Assembly (NCBI RefSeq): GCF_949628215.1
Contig: NC_134276.1
Location: 102,985,799-103,049,798 of the forward strand
Reading direction: 5' to 3'
DNA from: Phalacrocorax aristotelis
Taxonomy: Eukaryota > Chordata > Aves > Suliformes > Phalacrocoracidae
Length of the DNA stretch: 64,000 nucleotides
Shown here piece after piece: positions 49,001 to 59,314 of the stretch. A program made the position numbers and the translations under genes. The notes under the pieces are model-generated. The model saw nothing but the letters and a program-made list of their open reading frames with translations, did not search any database and was not told where the DNA came from. Every line of letters starts with the position of its first letter. The first letter of the stretch is position 1.

Positions 49001-51097
49001 CACTGATATCAGCAAACCTGAAAGCGATTAAGTCACACATATCTATCAAGTAATTTAGTTTTGCCACTAGTGAATGTGACAAGATAAAATAATTTGACTT
49101 TCTTGTGCAGATCAAGCTTACAGATTACACAAGTAGAAAAAAAGAAATCTTTGCACTTCAACAAGGTTACCAGCTTTGTTCAAAAGTCACACAGAAACCT
49201 AATGCCAAACCACGTTCCCTTCACAGTAAATTTAAAGAACAGTTACACCTGCAGGACCTAATTTTTCAGGCTGCTCAAAATTTTCTCTTAAGGGGACAAC
49301 ATTACAGATCCTGAATTTACTTAGCAAAATATTTTCTTTAGGTCTTAATCATTGCAATTAATTACAAGACATGTTCAAAGCACTCCATATGTAGTATTAT
49401 GCAATAGATGTATTTGTGTGCCTTTGATCCTTGCTGTACATGCTGTCACGAATAACAACTTTCTCACTCTTGGAATCTGAAGTGATTCGTGAACGGCTCT
49501 GTATGCTGAACACCACATGTATTCACACGATGCACATTCAAAGCCAAGTTATGGGTTTAGCACCTTAGAATAGGTAAGAAAAATGTGACAAACCAGGTTT
49601 ATCTCTGAGTTTGCACAGTTATCTAATTCTGGATGTCTTCTGCAGATCAATGCCAGTGAAATTGCAGGGGAAATTCCGGAGGAAAACCATTTCTGTCAGA
49701 ACTCTGTTTAGCTTTTGTTACTCTTCCTCTCAGAGGTGCAGCAATTCCTGGAGAGAAGCCAAGGAAATACTAGTGAGCCCAGCCCCAACTCACCTCAGCC
49801 TGGGCTCACAGTAACTCCGCTGGGAGCTGCCTGAAGTCTGCAGGGCTTTCAAAACTCTGCTTTGCACTTCCACATCACCTTCAGCGGCAGCTCATTTTTA
49901 ACTGGAGTTCGGGCTGGGTTATTTTCATTTTGCTTCCAATCAGAAGAAAAATCAGGCTTTGAAGTTTTGAAAGTCACTAGCTTGTATTTCAGAAAAGCTC
50001 CATATCAGCAGAGCAGAAAACACACCCTATTCTTTGAAACAAGCAGATGGTATATTTATAGAAATCTACTTATCAAAATATCGAGAGAGAGAGAGAGAGA
50101 AACACCACAAGAGATGTTTTAGGCAGAGAAGTCAGCAGAGGAATGTTCTAAACCCACCAAAAGGCAATTCAAGGTATGGATCAACTTCACTACTGAGACC
50201 ACGTGAACCAGGGGATCGCTCTGTGAGTTGCAATGTTACGCCCACGCTCTAGTCCTGGCTTGGCTCGGGGACTTTGGGTAAATCGCTTCTAAGGATATCG
50301 AAGTCATTTAACCGTAATAACGCAAGCCCACCACGCAGAAGCCCACTTCCCACACCCTGCCAGCGGTGCTCCTGGTGAGCCGGACGTGACCCTGGAGGAA
50401 CCAGAGTGGGACATGCAGCATTAAACTGTACCAAGAGACTCCTCGGCCGCCCTGTGATGCTCCAGCGCGGCGTGGGGACAACGGCACAGCACTTGCGACA
50501 ACAAGCTCTGTCAGAGTCTACCGTTGTGTATTTTTCCTTACAATTTCATGGCCGTGAGCTACATGATTGATAACCTGCATCAAAACCGGCTACAACACAC
50601 CCCTCAGACTATCGCTGGGGTCAGTTTCGCATTCGGCGACACCGCCAGAGAAACAACCCCAACCACCCGCTGGCTTTATGTGCGGTTCCGCTGGTATTAC
50701 ACCAAAACGCGCTGCGGGGACTGGGATTTCGGCCAACAGCGGCCTCCGCAAGGGGCAAAGCAGAAACCACAGACCCTTCCAGGAAAGCCCGGCCGCCGTT
50801 CCCAGCCCGGGAAGCCCGGCCCGGCGCCCACAGAGGCCTCCCCTCCCCGAGGGAGACGGGCAAGCCCACCGGGGCGGCGAGGGGCCGCCCCAGCCCTCGC
50901 TCCAGCTGCTGCAAAGGAATGGCTCTAACACCCTTACCACAGGCCCGCCGCACCCACCCTCGCCCCGCAGGCGGCGACCCACGAAGAGAAACTAGGGTCT
51001 TGGGGGGGGCGATACCACACGCCGCCGCCTTCCCAGCCGTACCTCGCAGCAGGCGGCATCCCTGCGGGCTAGGCTCCGCTCCGCGCCGGCTCCCCAT
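36360..51097 (-). CDS. IFNAR2: Interferon alpha/beta receptor subunit 2, complete (8 coding exons, 521 aa)
   Basis: This is the high-affinity type I interferon binding chain, associated with JAK1 and docking STAT2 (family knowledge). Exons 51043-51097, 44527-44568, 44087-44216, 43131-43294, 40194-40366, 38547-38739, 37988-38106 and 36360-37049 total 1566 nt in one frame (phases 1, 1, 2, 1, 0, 1, 0). The signal region is residues 1-34. D1 contains [20 protein letters not shown] and the Cys pair [17 protein letters not shown]2 starts [11 protein letters not shown] and holds [12 protein letters not shown] and WKCVTADS. The membrane segment is at about 256-273. The 248-residue cytoplasmic part has an acidic Ser/Asp tract, [14 protein letters not shown] (like human RITFNVDLNSVFL) and the C-terminus [15 protein letters not shown] (like human SESDVDLGDGYIMR). 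Human full-length is 515 residues. Intron 3 is GC-AG. The start is in a full Kozak context (GCCATGG). Confidence 0.96.
37670..37775 (-). mobile_element. CR1 LINE internal fragment
   Basis: GGACACAGTACTCCAGGTGC and GACAAGCGCTGAGTAGGG on the plus strand; minus translation [15 protein letters not shown] matches the conserved CR1 RT end. In IFNAR2 intron 7. Confidence 0.8.
37988..38106 (-). CDS. IFNAR2: IFNAR2 coding exon 7 (transmembrane segment)
   Basis: 119 nt, phase 1 in and 0 out, acceptor ATTTGCAG and donor ATGTTG|GTATGT. It encodes the hydrophobic [19 protein letters not shown], then K, and the juxtamembrane [11 protein letters not shown], matching human LRNSLPKVL. Confidence 0.95.
38189..38242 (-). 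mobile_element. CR1 LINE 3'-terminal fragment
   Basis: A 54-base piece: AGAATCACAGAATAATTTTG, then AGAAGGGACCTCTGGAGG and TCATCTGGTCCAA. It lies in IFNAR2 intron 6, gene-sense orientation. Confidence 0.85.
38547..38739 (-). CDS. IFNAR2: IFNAR2 coding exon 6 (D2, second half)
   Basis: 193 nt, phase 0 in and 1 out, acceptor TTTTTAGGTAAACAG and donor CAACAAG|GTAACC. It encodes [36 protein letters not shown] and AWKCVTADS. Only the second of two AGs keeps the reading frame; the first (8 nt earlier) would run into a stop at once. Confidence 0.93.
40194..40366 (-). CDS. IFNAR2: IFNAR2 coding exon 5 (D2, first half)
   Basis: 173 nt, phase 1 in and 0 out, acceptor TTCAATAG and donor CATAAG|GTAAAG. 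It encodes [20 protein letters not shown] and [20 protein letters not shown], corresponding to human FEPPEFEIVGFTNHINVMV onward. Confidence 0.95.
40373..40391 (+). repeat. GAAA microsatellite
   Basis: Short tandem GAAA units next to the acceptor of IFNAR2 exon 5; on the gene strand they form the TTTC pyrimidine tract used by that acceptor. Confidence 0.7.
41733..42137 (+). mobile_element. CR1 LINE fragment, 3' end
   Basis: Plus-strand CR1 end: [20 protein letters not shown] is encoded at the start, the frame is broken after [10 protein letters not shown], and the fragment ends CCATTCTGCAATTCTCTGTG. It lies in IFNAR2 intron 4 and is the only clear CR1 opposite to the gene. Confidence 0.9.
43131..43294 (-). 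CDS. IFNAR2: IFNAR2 coding exon 4 (D1, second half)
   Basis: 164 nt, phase 2 in and 1 out, acceptor ATTTACAG and donor TGACA|GTAAGT. It encodes [20 protein letters not shown], the disulfide strand of D1, then [19 protein letters not shown] and RFQPYTD. Confidence 0.95.
44087..44216 (-). CDS. IFNAR2: IFNAR2 coding exon 3 (D1, first half), GC donor
   Basis: 130 nt, phase 1 in and 2 out, acceptor CTTTCTAG. It encodes [20 protein letters not shown] and [20 protein letters not shown], aligning with human ISLRNFRSILSWE. The donor reads CGCAG|GCAAGT, a GC donor with otherwise perfect consensus; the nearby GT would shift frame into a stop. Confidence 0.93.
44527..44568 (-). CDS. IFNAR2: IFNAR2 coding exon 2 (42-nt signal-peptide core)
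   Basis: 42 nt, phase 1 in and out, acceptor GTTTTCCAG and donor GCCTG|GTAAGA. It encodes [14 protein letters not shown]. Both splice sites are strong, the phase fits exons on both sides, and the VYIS start matches the human signal peptide. It is too short for ordinary ORF calling. Confidence 0.85.
45898..46060 (+). repeat. Possible ancient amniote interspersed repeat
   Basis: Text such as GTGCACAGCAACTAACATAG, then CACTGAGGTTCTCAGGTGCT and ACAAATAATG, follows a repeat tail I know from turtles and crocodilians ('...gcacctagcacaatggggccc...ggcgctac...caaataataa'). Family not assignable by eye. In IFNAR2 intron 1. Confidence 0.3.
46194..46270 (-). mobile_element. CR1 LINE 3'-terminal fragment
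   Basis: TCACAGAATGCTTGAGGCTG, GAAGGGACTTCCAGAGGTC and CTGGTCCAACCCCC on the plus strand, the reverse complement of a CR1 3' end. In IFNAR2 intron 1. Confidence 0.85.
46660..46725 (+). repeat. Possible MIR-type SINE relic
   Basis: GACACAAAGAGGTTAAGCAA followed by CTCACTCGAGTTGCACATGC resembles the MIR/CORE-SINE stretch 'gaggcacagagaggttaagtaacttgcccaaggtcacacagc'. In IFNAR2 intron 1. Confidence 0.4.
49668..49677 (+). promoter_or_regulatory. kappaB-like site in IFNAR2 intron 1
   Basis: GGGAAATTCC, a palindromic full match to the NF-kappaB consensus, 1.4 kb inside the gene. Matches of this class occur by chance in windows this size. Confidence 0.25.
50083..50101 (+). repeat. GA microsatellite
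   Basis: GAGAGAGAGAGAGAGAGA in IFNAR2 intron 1. Confidence 0.8.
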
Positions 51098-51380
51098 GGC
51101 TTCCCTGTGAGGCCGAGGGAGAGTAAGACACGGCCTGCGCCTAACACGAAATGGCGGAGGCGGCGCTGCGGGACGCGGCTGGGCTGGGCCGGGCCGGGCC
51201 GGGCCCGCCCCGCCGCGCCGGCCGGCCCGCCCGAGGCGGCAGGGCGGTGCAGGGGGGCGGGCGGTGCCCCTCAGCCCCGCTGGGGCCCAGCGGTGGGGCG
51301 CCGCTTCAGCAGCAGCGGCGTCAGCACCTCGCCGCTGGCCGGCGGCTCCCCTGGCGAACGACAGTCTCCTTCCCCACGCT
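50640..51380 (-). promoter_or_regulatory. IFNAR2: CpG-island promoter of IFNAR2
   Basis: CpG- and G+C-rich block around exon 1 with no TATA box. A YY1-type AAATGGCGG is at 51149-51157 and tandem GGGCC units at 51181-51205 lie upstream of the start codon. The same ATGGCGG also opens a plus-strand frame, so the island may fire in both directions. Confidence 0.8.
51043..51097 (-). CDS. IFNAR2: IFNAR2 coding exon 1 (N-terminus)
   Basis: 55 nt encoding [18 protein letters not shown] plus one base (phase 1); donor CGAG|GTACGG. It is basic and not hydrophobic on its own; the hydrophobic core follows in the 42-nt exon 2. Joining to exon 2 gives [16 protein letters not shown], resembling human LVLMVYISLVFGIS. 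Confidence 0.85.
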
Positions 51381-51390
51381 CGCGGAAAGC

Positions 51391-51449
51391 GGTTTTTTTT
51401 TGTTTTGTTTTGGATTTTTTTCGTTTTGTTTTGTTTTGTTTTGTTTTGG
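51391..51449 (+). repeat. T-rich GTTTT microsatellite
   Basis: A T-run followed by tandem GTTTT units, at the outer edge of the IFNAR2 CpG island. It produces hydrophobic-looking open frames that are not real. Confidence 0.85.
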
Positions 51450-53822
51450 AGCTTGCTGATCCCCGTTCTCTTTTGGGGTCTCCTTGTCCTTAGCGGTGAG
51501 GGAGCATGGTGCTGCTACTAAGCGTTTCGTAAATATTTGCCCTAACGGGCACTCAAATGGAGGGTGTCCTCTGTCCAAGTATTTGCTGATAGTGGAAAGA
51601 GCAGTAATGTCATATTAAATATAGCCTGTATCACATCACGTGAGGGATCTTCATGAGAAGATCTTGGTTCCTACCTGGGGGGAGCGAGGGGTAACAAACC
51701 ACGCCTGGTTAGTGGCCCTGTCCCGCAGCACCTGCGGCCTCGCTCGCTGCACCTTGTCTGTCGGCATCTGTTTCCTCACAGATGGAGACGCGTGTAATTG
51801 TTTGGCAGCTGGACGTGAGGCTGTGCTGCATCTGCTTAATCTACACAAGGCAAAGCAAACCTGAGACTTCCAATTTTCATCTTTTAGGCTTCTCCAAACT
51901 TTCTGGTAAAATATATATATTGCTTTAACACATGAACAGCTCAAAAGTAGTGAAGACAGTTTTTCTCCATTTTACTTCGTGAAGAAATAACCTTGGATCT
52001 GAGATGCAAACTGAAAAGGTGCCAGTTTTGACTAGAAACTCCAAACAGGCTAAATTCACTGTATGCCTTTGCATGAGTTTGTCTCATGAGTGAGTCTTAT
52101 ATGTGGCACCAGTATTTGTGTTTCTTGATTCCAGTTCCAAACTGACTTTTTTAAGGGCAGAATGTTTACTTGGAAGCAGAGTCTGGAATGAAAATCAGAA
52201 GGACAATCGAAATTTTAATGATGTTCTGTCTTGATCAGTTCTGCCACAATAGTACTGCACCTTTGGCATGCCTACATCTGCTTTATATTGCTGACACTAC
52301 CTTCCCGTGGCTCACTCAGCTTCTGCCTAAAAGACCAAACATAAAGGTCTCCTACACTCTAATTTTTATTTTGTTTTTGTTGTTTCACTTGCTCCAGCCC
52401 ACATTTTTTTTTTCTTAAGGCTGTTTTACCTGTGAGCCTATTTTCTGTTGACTGCTTTTTCAGCATTATCTGTTGTGAAACCTCTTTCTCATTTCCTGCC
52501 ATTTTTGCAGCAGTTCCCCCAAACTCTTGTTCTTTCCTGCCTATGAGATTAACTTGCTGTCTGTCATGGTCCCTCAGCACTTTGTGCTGAAGATGCTGAA
52601 ATTTAGCTGTGGGGTTTTTTCTCCTTACATTTCCTTCTCCCTTTTTCTGATCATTCATTCCTTGCCTCTCCACTTCTTTAAACTCTAAATAAAGCAAAAA
52701 GTGAGGTCTTCAGCTTTCTCACCAGCTTTCCTCACTGTCTCCAGTGATAATGCTGTCACTTGATCACCCAGTGAATCTTCAGTCTGGCCTAGGTACAGGA
52801 GGGATGAAGCAACCTTCAAGTCACTGGCTCCATTGTGCGAGGGAGAGAGTGGTGAGGGGAAAAAAGCTTTAGGTGAGCAACAGCAGGAGGGGAAAGAGTT
52901 CGGCAGCTCTGGCTCACGCAGGAATCAGCTGCTTTTGCCTTTGACTCTTCAGATGCAGGGATTCCTTCACCTGCTTGCTTGCCTTCCTATCTTGTGATGA
53001 GGAAGGCAGCAAGAAGGAGACTATGTTACAGGAGATTATTACTTACGAATATTTGTAGGGGTAAAGGGAGAAGAATTTTGCTGGGAGCAGTAAGGACCCA
53101 GCCTTCAGCCTGAGTGATTGGCAAAAAAGCCAGAAAAACCTTGAAAAATGTTTCCAAGGTAGCCTTTCGGTAGCAGAAGGCCCAGTGCATCAGGTTCCCT
53201 TTTTACAGGTCCCCTGCTAGTGGCTACAGGGGACTGTTCACATCCCTGCAGTGACTGCTGAGTAAGCTTGTTTGTAAAACTCTTACAATAAAATTGCAGT
53301 TTGCCGTATCAGTTGTGTGCTGGTACCCATCTTATCCTTTACCTGTGCTCAAAGGCAACTTCACCATCTCTGGTATCACTGAATATTTTGACTTTAGGGA
53401 GTGTCTTTTTTTGCCTTTGTTTTTTCCTCTCTGTGGCTGCTGGCTTGTTCTTTTTGCTCAGACTAACAGAGAGTACCCAGAGCTGAATTGGTGCCTTGGC
53501 TGGGAGCATATCCTTGAGCTGCAAGGTTGCTGAATTACCTGAAAAGTGCTTTTTGTAAGTTAAAATCCCTGTCACATGCTTACATGTGTTAATGTTAATC
53601 TTCTGCTTTCTTCCTCCATGCAGAATGTTTTTCTTTCTAACTGGCCTCAGGGTATTTCTTACATTGTTTCCCATTCCCAGAACGATGCCTTTCCTGCATT
53701 TGTTTATTTTTTAAATAAGGAAACTCTTTCCTTATTTGGACTAATTTTTCATAATATCATACTTCTTTCTATTTAAGTAGGGTTTTCCTTCCTTGGGCTT
53801 CAGAGCCCTTTGCAGGGCATGG

Positions 53823-53880
53823 GAAGATATTATTATTTCATAGGTGAGATGACTAAGGCAGAGAGGTAAGAAGGTCTGTT
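53823..53880 (+). repeat. Possible MIR-type SINE relic
   Basis: ATTATTATTTCATAGGTGAG then ATGACTAAGGCAGAGAGGTA resembles the MIR end 'attattatcccattttacagatgaggaaactgaggcacagagaggt'. Confidence 0.45.
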
Positions 53881-55769
53881 TTCAAAGGTGCTTGTCCCTT
53901 CCAACCCCTGATGATTTTAGGGTGAGGTACAGGTTGTTGGTAATTCTTGTAACTAGCATTAAAGTCAGAAACTACTTGTCCAAGATTATCCTGTGTGTTG
54001 GTGGCGATGGAGGGCTAGAATTCAGTTTTCAAAAATTTTTGGTCAAATCACCAGGTCATAGCTATTACCAGTATAAATATAAACTGCCTCCAATAATGAT
54101 CTGTCTGTGACTTAGAGATAAATGTATCCTTGGGTGCTGAAATATTACTTCCACCCCTAGCTATTCCTGATTCTGGAGTGCTCAGCAAAGTACTCTCACT
54201 CAGGTACTGACCCAATGCAGACAGGGAGGAGGGCAGGACTATGAGCAAGGAATAATGAAGATTTGGCTAGTGCAAAGTATAAAGCCTCTTGATTTTGGCA
54301 GCTCAGTTTGCATTTCCCATGAAAGAAAAATTGTGCTGAAGCCACAGGGATGCTCAGCTATACCAGGTTAAGACGCTGTAATGAAAACTCTAGTAGTTTT
54401 GGGGGGACTTTTTGTTGGTTGATTTGTTTGTTTGTTTTTCATGCAGAGAATGACTCCATCTGTTGCACTTCATGTGAAAAATTGCCTGTAGAATTTGTAA
54501 GTGAAATGGGGAGCCTGGCCTTGGGCTCTGCTGTAGTAAACACATCCATTATTCTTCAAAGAAAGTTGGGAAGAAATTGCACAGACTAAATACGCTGTTA
54601 TTGCAGACAATTATTTTCTTAGTTCTGTTAATATGTGTATGTATGTGCACGTGTGTGTGTTTATACATAAATATCTATTTGCGTGCATGTAACTGGTTCA
54701 TCAGTTGTTCTCTGAGAGATCATTACTTGCACAAGGTCAAAACTGGGTGAAGAGCAGCTTGTACACGTGAAACGTGTCATGTGAAGCTGATACTGGGGAG
54801 GAAGGAAGACATTTTGAAGAAGTAACTTGAGATGCTAAATTTCCTATTCAGTGAAGACATCTGCCCTCTATTTCTCAGTTTCTCTTGTTGCAATATAAGG
54901 TTACATAAATTAATCTGGAGAGCTCACTGTGATTTATCTGTGCAATAAATCAAATTTAATCTGAAGTAAAATTATTCCTCAGGATTAAATGTGCCACCCC
55001 TAACCCATGAAATACATGACTGTTAAAAGAGCAGGAAGTTTTAAAACTAGATTCAAAACTAGTATAAGGAAGGCAAAATTTACAAAATGTTAACTAACAT
55101 AGAAGAAGTCACTGTCATTCATTTTTTCTATTCTGGGCAGACAGAGGTGGCTGCTCTTTCATTAGGGCAATGGCAGAAACATTTCCTTCTGTGTTTTAGC
55201 ACTCTCTGTCTGAATTTGGAGCAGGAATCTCAGCACACAGCACCTGTATTAAAAGTTAGATTTTAACACTGGTAAAGTAAGCACCCTCTCTTTTCAGTTG
55301 TCCCTTTGCTATTCAGTTTTTGAATGTAAAGCTGTCTGGAAGGAAAGTCTCATCAGTCTAGACTGACACAAGGTCAGACTGTCGCTGTCTGTGCAGACCA
55401 AAGCTTACAGAGGTTGTTCAGAAGCCCGAAGTATTCTAAGCATATCACTACAAACCAGCCTGGGACATGGCGAAAAGATTGTCCTGCTCCTCTCTGGAGC
55501 TCCTGTGGTATCTAGACAAGCCAAAGAACTGCCAGCTGTGGGCAGGTCTGTGGGTACAACTGCTGCTGTAGAGCTGGAGGAGTAAGCACAGCAGCTAAAC
55601 ACACATGGCAGCCCCCATGCTGTGCCGCACAGAATGGTAGTATCCCACCTTTTTGGAATAACAGACCATTGTCACACCTCCTCTCTTGTGGCTGCTCAGC
55701 CTAGTTGTGCTCAATAGTTTTTACTATTAAAGATGATCATGTGTGTATGCCATACCCCAGGACAGGTGG

Positions 55770-55801
55770 TAGAATCATAGAATCATGGAATCATAGATTC
55801 T
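55770..55801 (-). mobile_element. CR1 3' tail remnant
   Basis: Repeated AGAATCATAGAATCATGG units, the reverse complement of the terminal octamer-like repeats of CR1. No CR1 body follows, so only the tail is supported. Confidence 0.5.
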
Positions 55802-58800
55802 ATCTTTCAGTAGCATGAAAATAATTCAAATGATCATTTAAAAATAGCTCAGCAAACTGGTATTTATCCTGAGGTTATACACTGGTACATCTGTTTTTTT
55901 CCCTGATACGAAGGAAGTTCCTAGTGTGCATGTAGGTCTTGTTTGGCTTGACCTAATTTCTGCTGGTACCTTATGCTTGCACTCCCTGAAACATCCTGAA
56001 TTCTGCCATTCATATGCCATGTTGACCTTTTTGACTGTATTATTGTTACTGGGGGTTTCAGGTTGCAAAATAATTGCTATAGTAGCTGGCTACTGATGGG
56101 TTTGTTGGTAAAACTGGCCCACTGCAAAGAAAGAGAGAATAAAGAAAGATGTAGAAAGACAGAACTGAGGTGCTCTTATTTTCTTTGTGAATTCATGCAG
56201 CGCTTGCTTCACCTCACGCATCCAACTGAGGTATCCTCAACTTTTCCATGTCCTGCGTTGTTTAGTTTCTTCTCCTTACATCCTGTTACTTTCCTGCCGC
56301 TGATACCTCTAGCAAGGGCCAATCCTCTATACAGGCAGGGTTTCACTGAGTATATAGATGCTGGGAATTTATTAAAACTAGCATAAAGTGCCATGAGCCT
56401 GCCTTCCAATTGCTATATTTACTGTCAGTATTAGTACTGGTGCACCTGATTTAGTGATAGTGTTAGGAAGAACATTTTTAATACAGTTTCTAGCTGTAAG
56501 CACCTTTATATACCTTTCATTATTTAATTCTGACACATCTATTTCTATTAAATCTTATTTATGTTTTTTTGCTGTGTTTACTTTCTTCTGAGCTCAACTG
56601 TGTGGATTGTTCTGAAACTTCAGTGGATCCAAAACTAGGAGAGACTGCCCCTTCCCCCTATTTTTTTTTTTTTAATTTGTGTACAGCCCTATAAATTTTT
56701 TGTGTGTTCATGTTTTGCAATCTAGCATCAGAAGGAAATAAAAAATGTGCAAGATTTTGAGAAGTAATTTTAAAGCCTTTCCTGACTCAAGAATTGGAAT
56801 GTGATCTTTTTTGGCCTGAAGGTGTTGCTGTTTCTCTAGGAAGAAGTATTGGAAAAGACATTGAAGAGGAGTACTTTGGAAGTCTTATCGGATGTACTTG
56901 CATTAAAGTTAGATATTCACCTGTTTATGCTCTTTGACTTTGTATTAATAACATTTCATCAACACTTTGGAAGACTGAGACCTCTCTTAGCAGATCTCAG
57001 ATGTACATTATTAAACCTTCCAGCATATCATGGACCAGCACACTAAAAATAGGAGCCATTATTTTTTTTAAATTATTATTCATGCATATTTTTAATGACC
57101 AACTTCTTGTGTTGGTCACGTGCTTTGACATGCTTTCAGATTTGTTGGTGGGAGAGAGGTGTGGTTTCTGTGCAAGTGCTCACAAAAGATGTTTATTCTT
57201 ATTTGTTTTGAAAGATGTCACTGTGCAAAGCTGAGAGGTGGAGTAGGTTTCTGGTATTACTTCAGTACCTTGCAAATGATTCATTTCAGTCAGTTCTTAT
57301 CATCTGTGTATTTTGACTCAAATAGTAATATACAGGCAAATTTTTGAATTTTGGCCCAACTTCCTTGTCCTTTTGTAGGCTTAGCAAAGTGATGAGATCC
57401 TTCTTCTTTTTCACTAAGAAATCTTTTGTTTCTTGGAAGATTGCATAAAATCCAATTCCAGTCTTAGATGTCTCTAGGATGTGGCCTGTCACCTTCAGGT
57501 GTCACCTGTGTTACTCCTATGTCTCACCCTGCAGGCCAATTAATCCTGATGGGAGAGAGAACTTCCCTTATCCACAACTTGGGAGGGTGGGGAAATGTGT
57601 CACCTACTGCCTTTGGTGGCGGGGCCTGAGATGGCATACATTTCTGGTGGAGTCCCAAGCACAACCCTTGGTTATTTTTGGGGTGTGAGGGAAAGTAGGA
57701 CTCTAGGATTGGTTAGACAGTGGGTGCAGGATGTTTTTCTTCCACATAGGCATGTGTTGGGTCTGCACTGTTCAGCATGTTCAGAAATCACCTGGAAAAG
57801 GGAGCAGGCAGACAAAGTTTACTGCTAGTGAGAAATTATGCAGGGTGGAAATATTTTGCAATACTTTCCAGCTGTCACTGGGCTACTGGATAGATTAGAG
57901 TGGCACATTAAATTAAATATTAAGGCATGGCTAGACACTTAACCCATTTTTACCTTATTCCTGAGGCCTGTGCTGCTGCCTGCTGCATGAGACAGGACAC
58001 GGGTATAACTGAATTTCAGGTATGATGAAGTCTGACTAAGCTTATTTCTTTATGGCTGCAGGATCAGGAGGACAGACTCACACTGCAGGACATCCGAGCC
58101 AGCTGTGCTTAGGGATAACAGGATTTTGTGAACATGGGCTGTTTCAGTGCCTGTAAACTCCCAGAGGTTCCTTGTGGAGTTTCAGGTACTGTGAAGGTTC
58201 CAAACTCCACATGAACATAATAGGCATAATGGCTCCAGGAATATAGCGAAGTTCCTATATACAACTGCCACGTAGAAGAAATAAAATCCACATTCCAAGA
58301 CATGTGAAACTCAATGGTACGTAGACCTGGTGGCATTTCAACTGCACAGTGAAAGATTCTGTTTCATGTTTGCAGAAAATGGATTGTCCGGCAGATCTTT
58401 TCCTTGCCTAAGCCTCTACGCCTGGGTTGTGGAGGTCCTTGCTGTACAGCTTCTGCTTCTGCTGTCTTACCTGCCTTGCACTGCATCCTGCCTGCATTGT
58501 ATTGTGCATCACGTAGGTAACAAGCTCTTTCCAGGTAAAGACAGTGGTCACGCCACATGCATATAAAAAGTGACTACTGCTAATTTCTGATCTTTGGCTG
58601 TGATTTTGAGACACTTCTGTAACAGCAGTGACAAATGTTACCTTTCAACACTGTTTATTCTAGAGAACCTGCTAACTTTTTTTCTGAAAACTGCTGCCTT
58701 AAGTAACCTTGATCATTTTCTCAGGGGATATGCAGGTGCTAGACGTGATGTTGTACTTCCCTTCTTGGACTAGGGAGATGTAGAAGAGGAATGGTGACTC

Positions 58801-59292
58801 TCTGTTGTCTAGTAAATACTTTTCACCCCAAAATTTGTCCCATACTCTTAGTCTACAAGAAAAGAACTAAAGACGGGAAGTGTTTTCTCAGTTTTATAGT
58901 GACTTTTACATGCTCTCTAAAATGTGGTTTGTGTTTGAAAGTGGAAGTCTGAAGAAGTCTTTCTTTTCTGGTTGGGTAATCAGTATTGGCAGTTTACCAC
59001 TTGTTAAGTGGTCTTAAGAAAAGTTTGGTGAAATTTCTGGCCAACTTTATATAACAGATAGGAAAAGAGTGCTAGACAGTACTTGCCCATGGCCCCGCTC
59101 TTTGGCAGTCACACACAGTGCAATGTTCTTATGAAAAAGGGAGCACTTTAAAATATATCTCATACCTGCCTTGAAACTTTGGCCAAAGATCTAGTCAGGG
59201 ATTAAAAAGAAAGTTTTAAGCAAGTACAGTATGGTTCATTCAGTATTTCACAGTTCTAGGATAGTTATAGGGATTGCTATGCATGAGGACCA

Positions 59293-59314
59293 TATATATA
59301 TATATACACACACA
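59293..59314 (+). repeat. TA/CA dinucleotide microsatellite
   Basis: ATATATATATATA followed by CACACACACA. Confidence 0.8.

Larger units (their letters stand above)
44569..51042 (-). other. IFNAR2: IFNAR2 intron 1
   Basis: A 6.5-kb intron. It contains a CR1 end (46194), ancient repeat relics (45898, 46660), G-rich runs at 48038-48095, a GA microsatellite at 50083-50101 and a kappaB-like decamer at 49668. No exon was recognised. Confidence 0.85.

Noticed and set aside
50524-51110. Frames of 128-158 codons around IFNAR2 exon 1
   Set aside because: GC-rich shadows; the genuine exon is only 55 nt and ends at a GT donor.
51151-51521. Frames ending in a Phe/Leu/Cys-rich 'membrane' segment
   Set aside because: The hydrophobic end is a translation of the GTTTT microsatellite.
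58108-58122. TAGGGATAACAGG resembling a homing-endonuclease site (also near 23041)
   Set aside because: Partial matches of a short word; no intron, intein or endonuclease is nearby, so coincidence.
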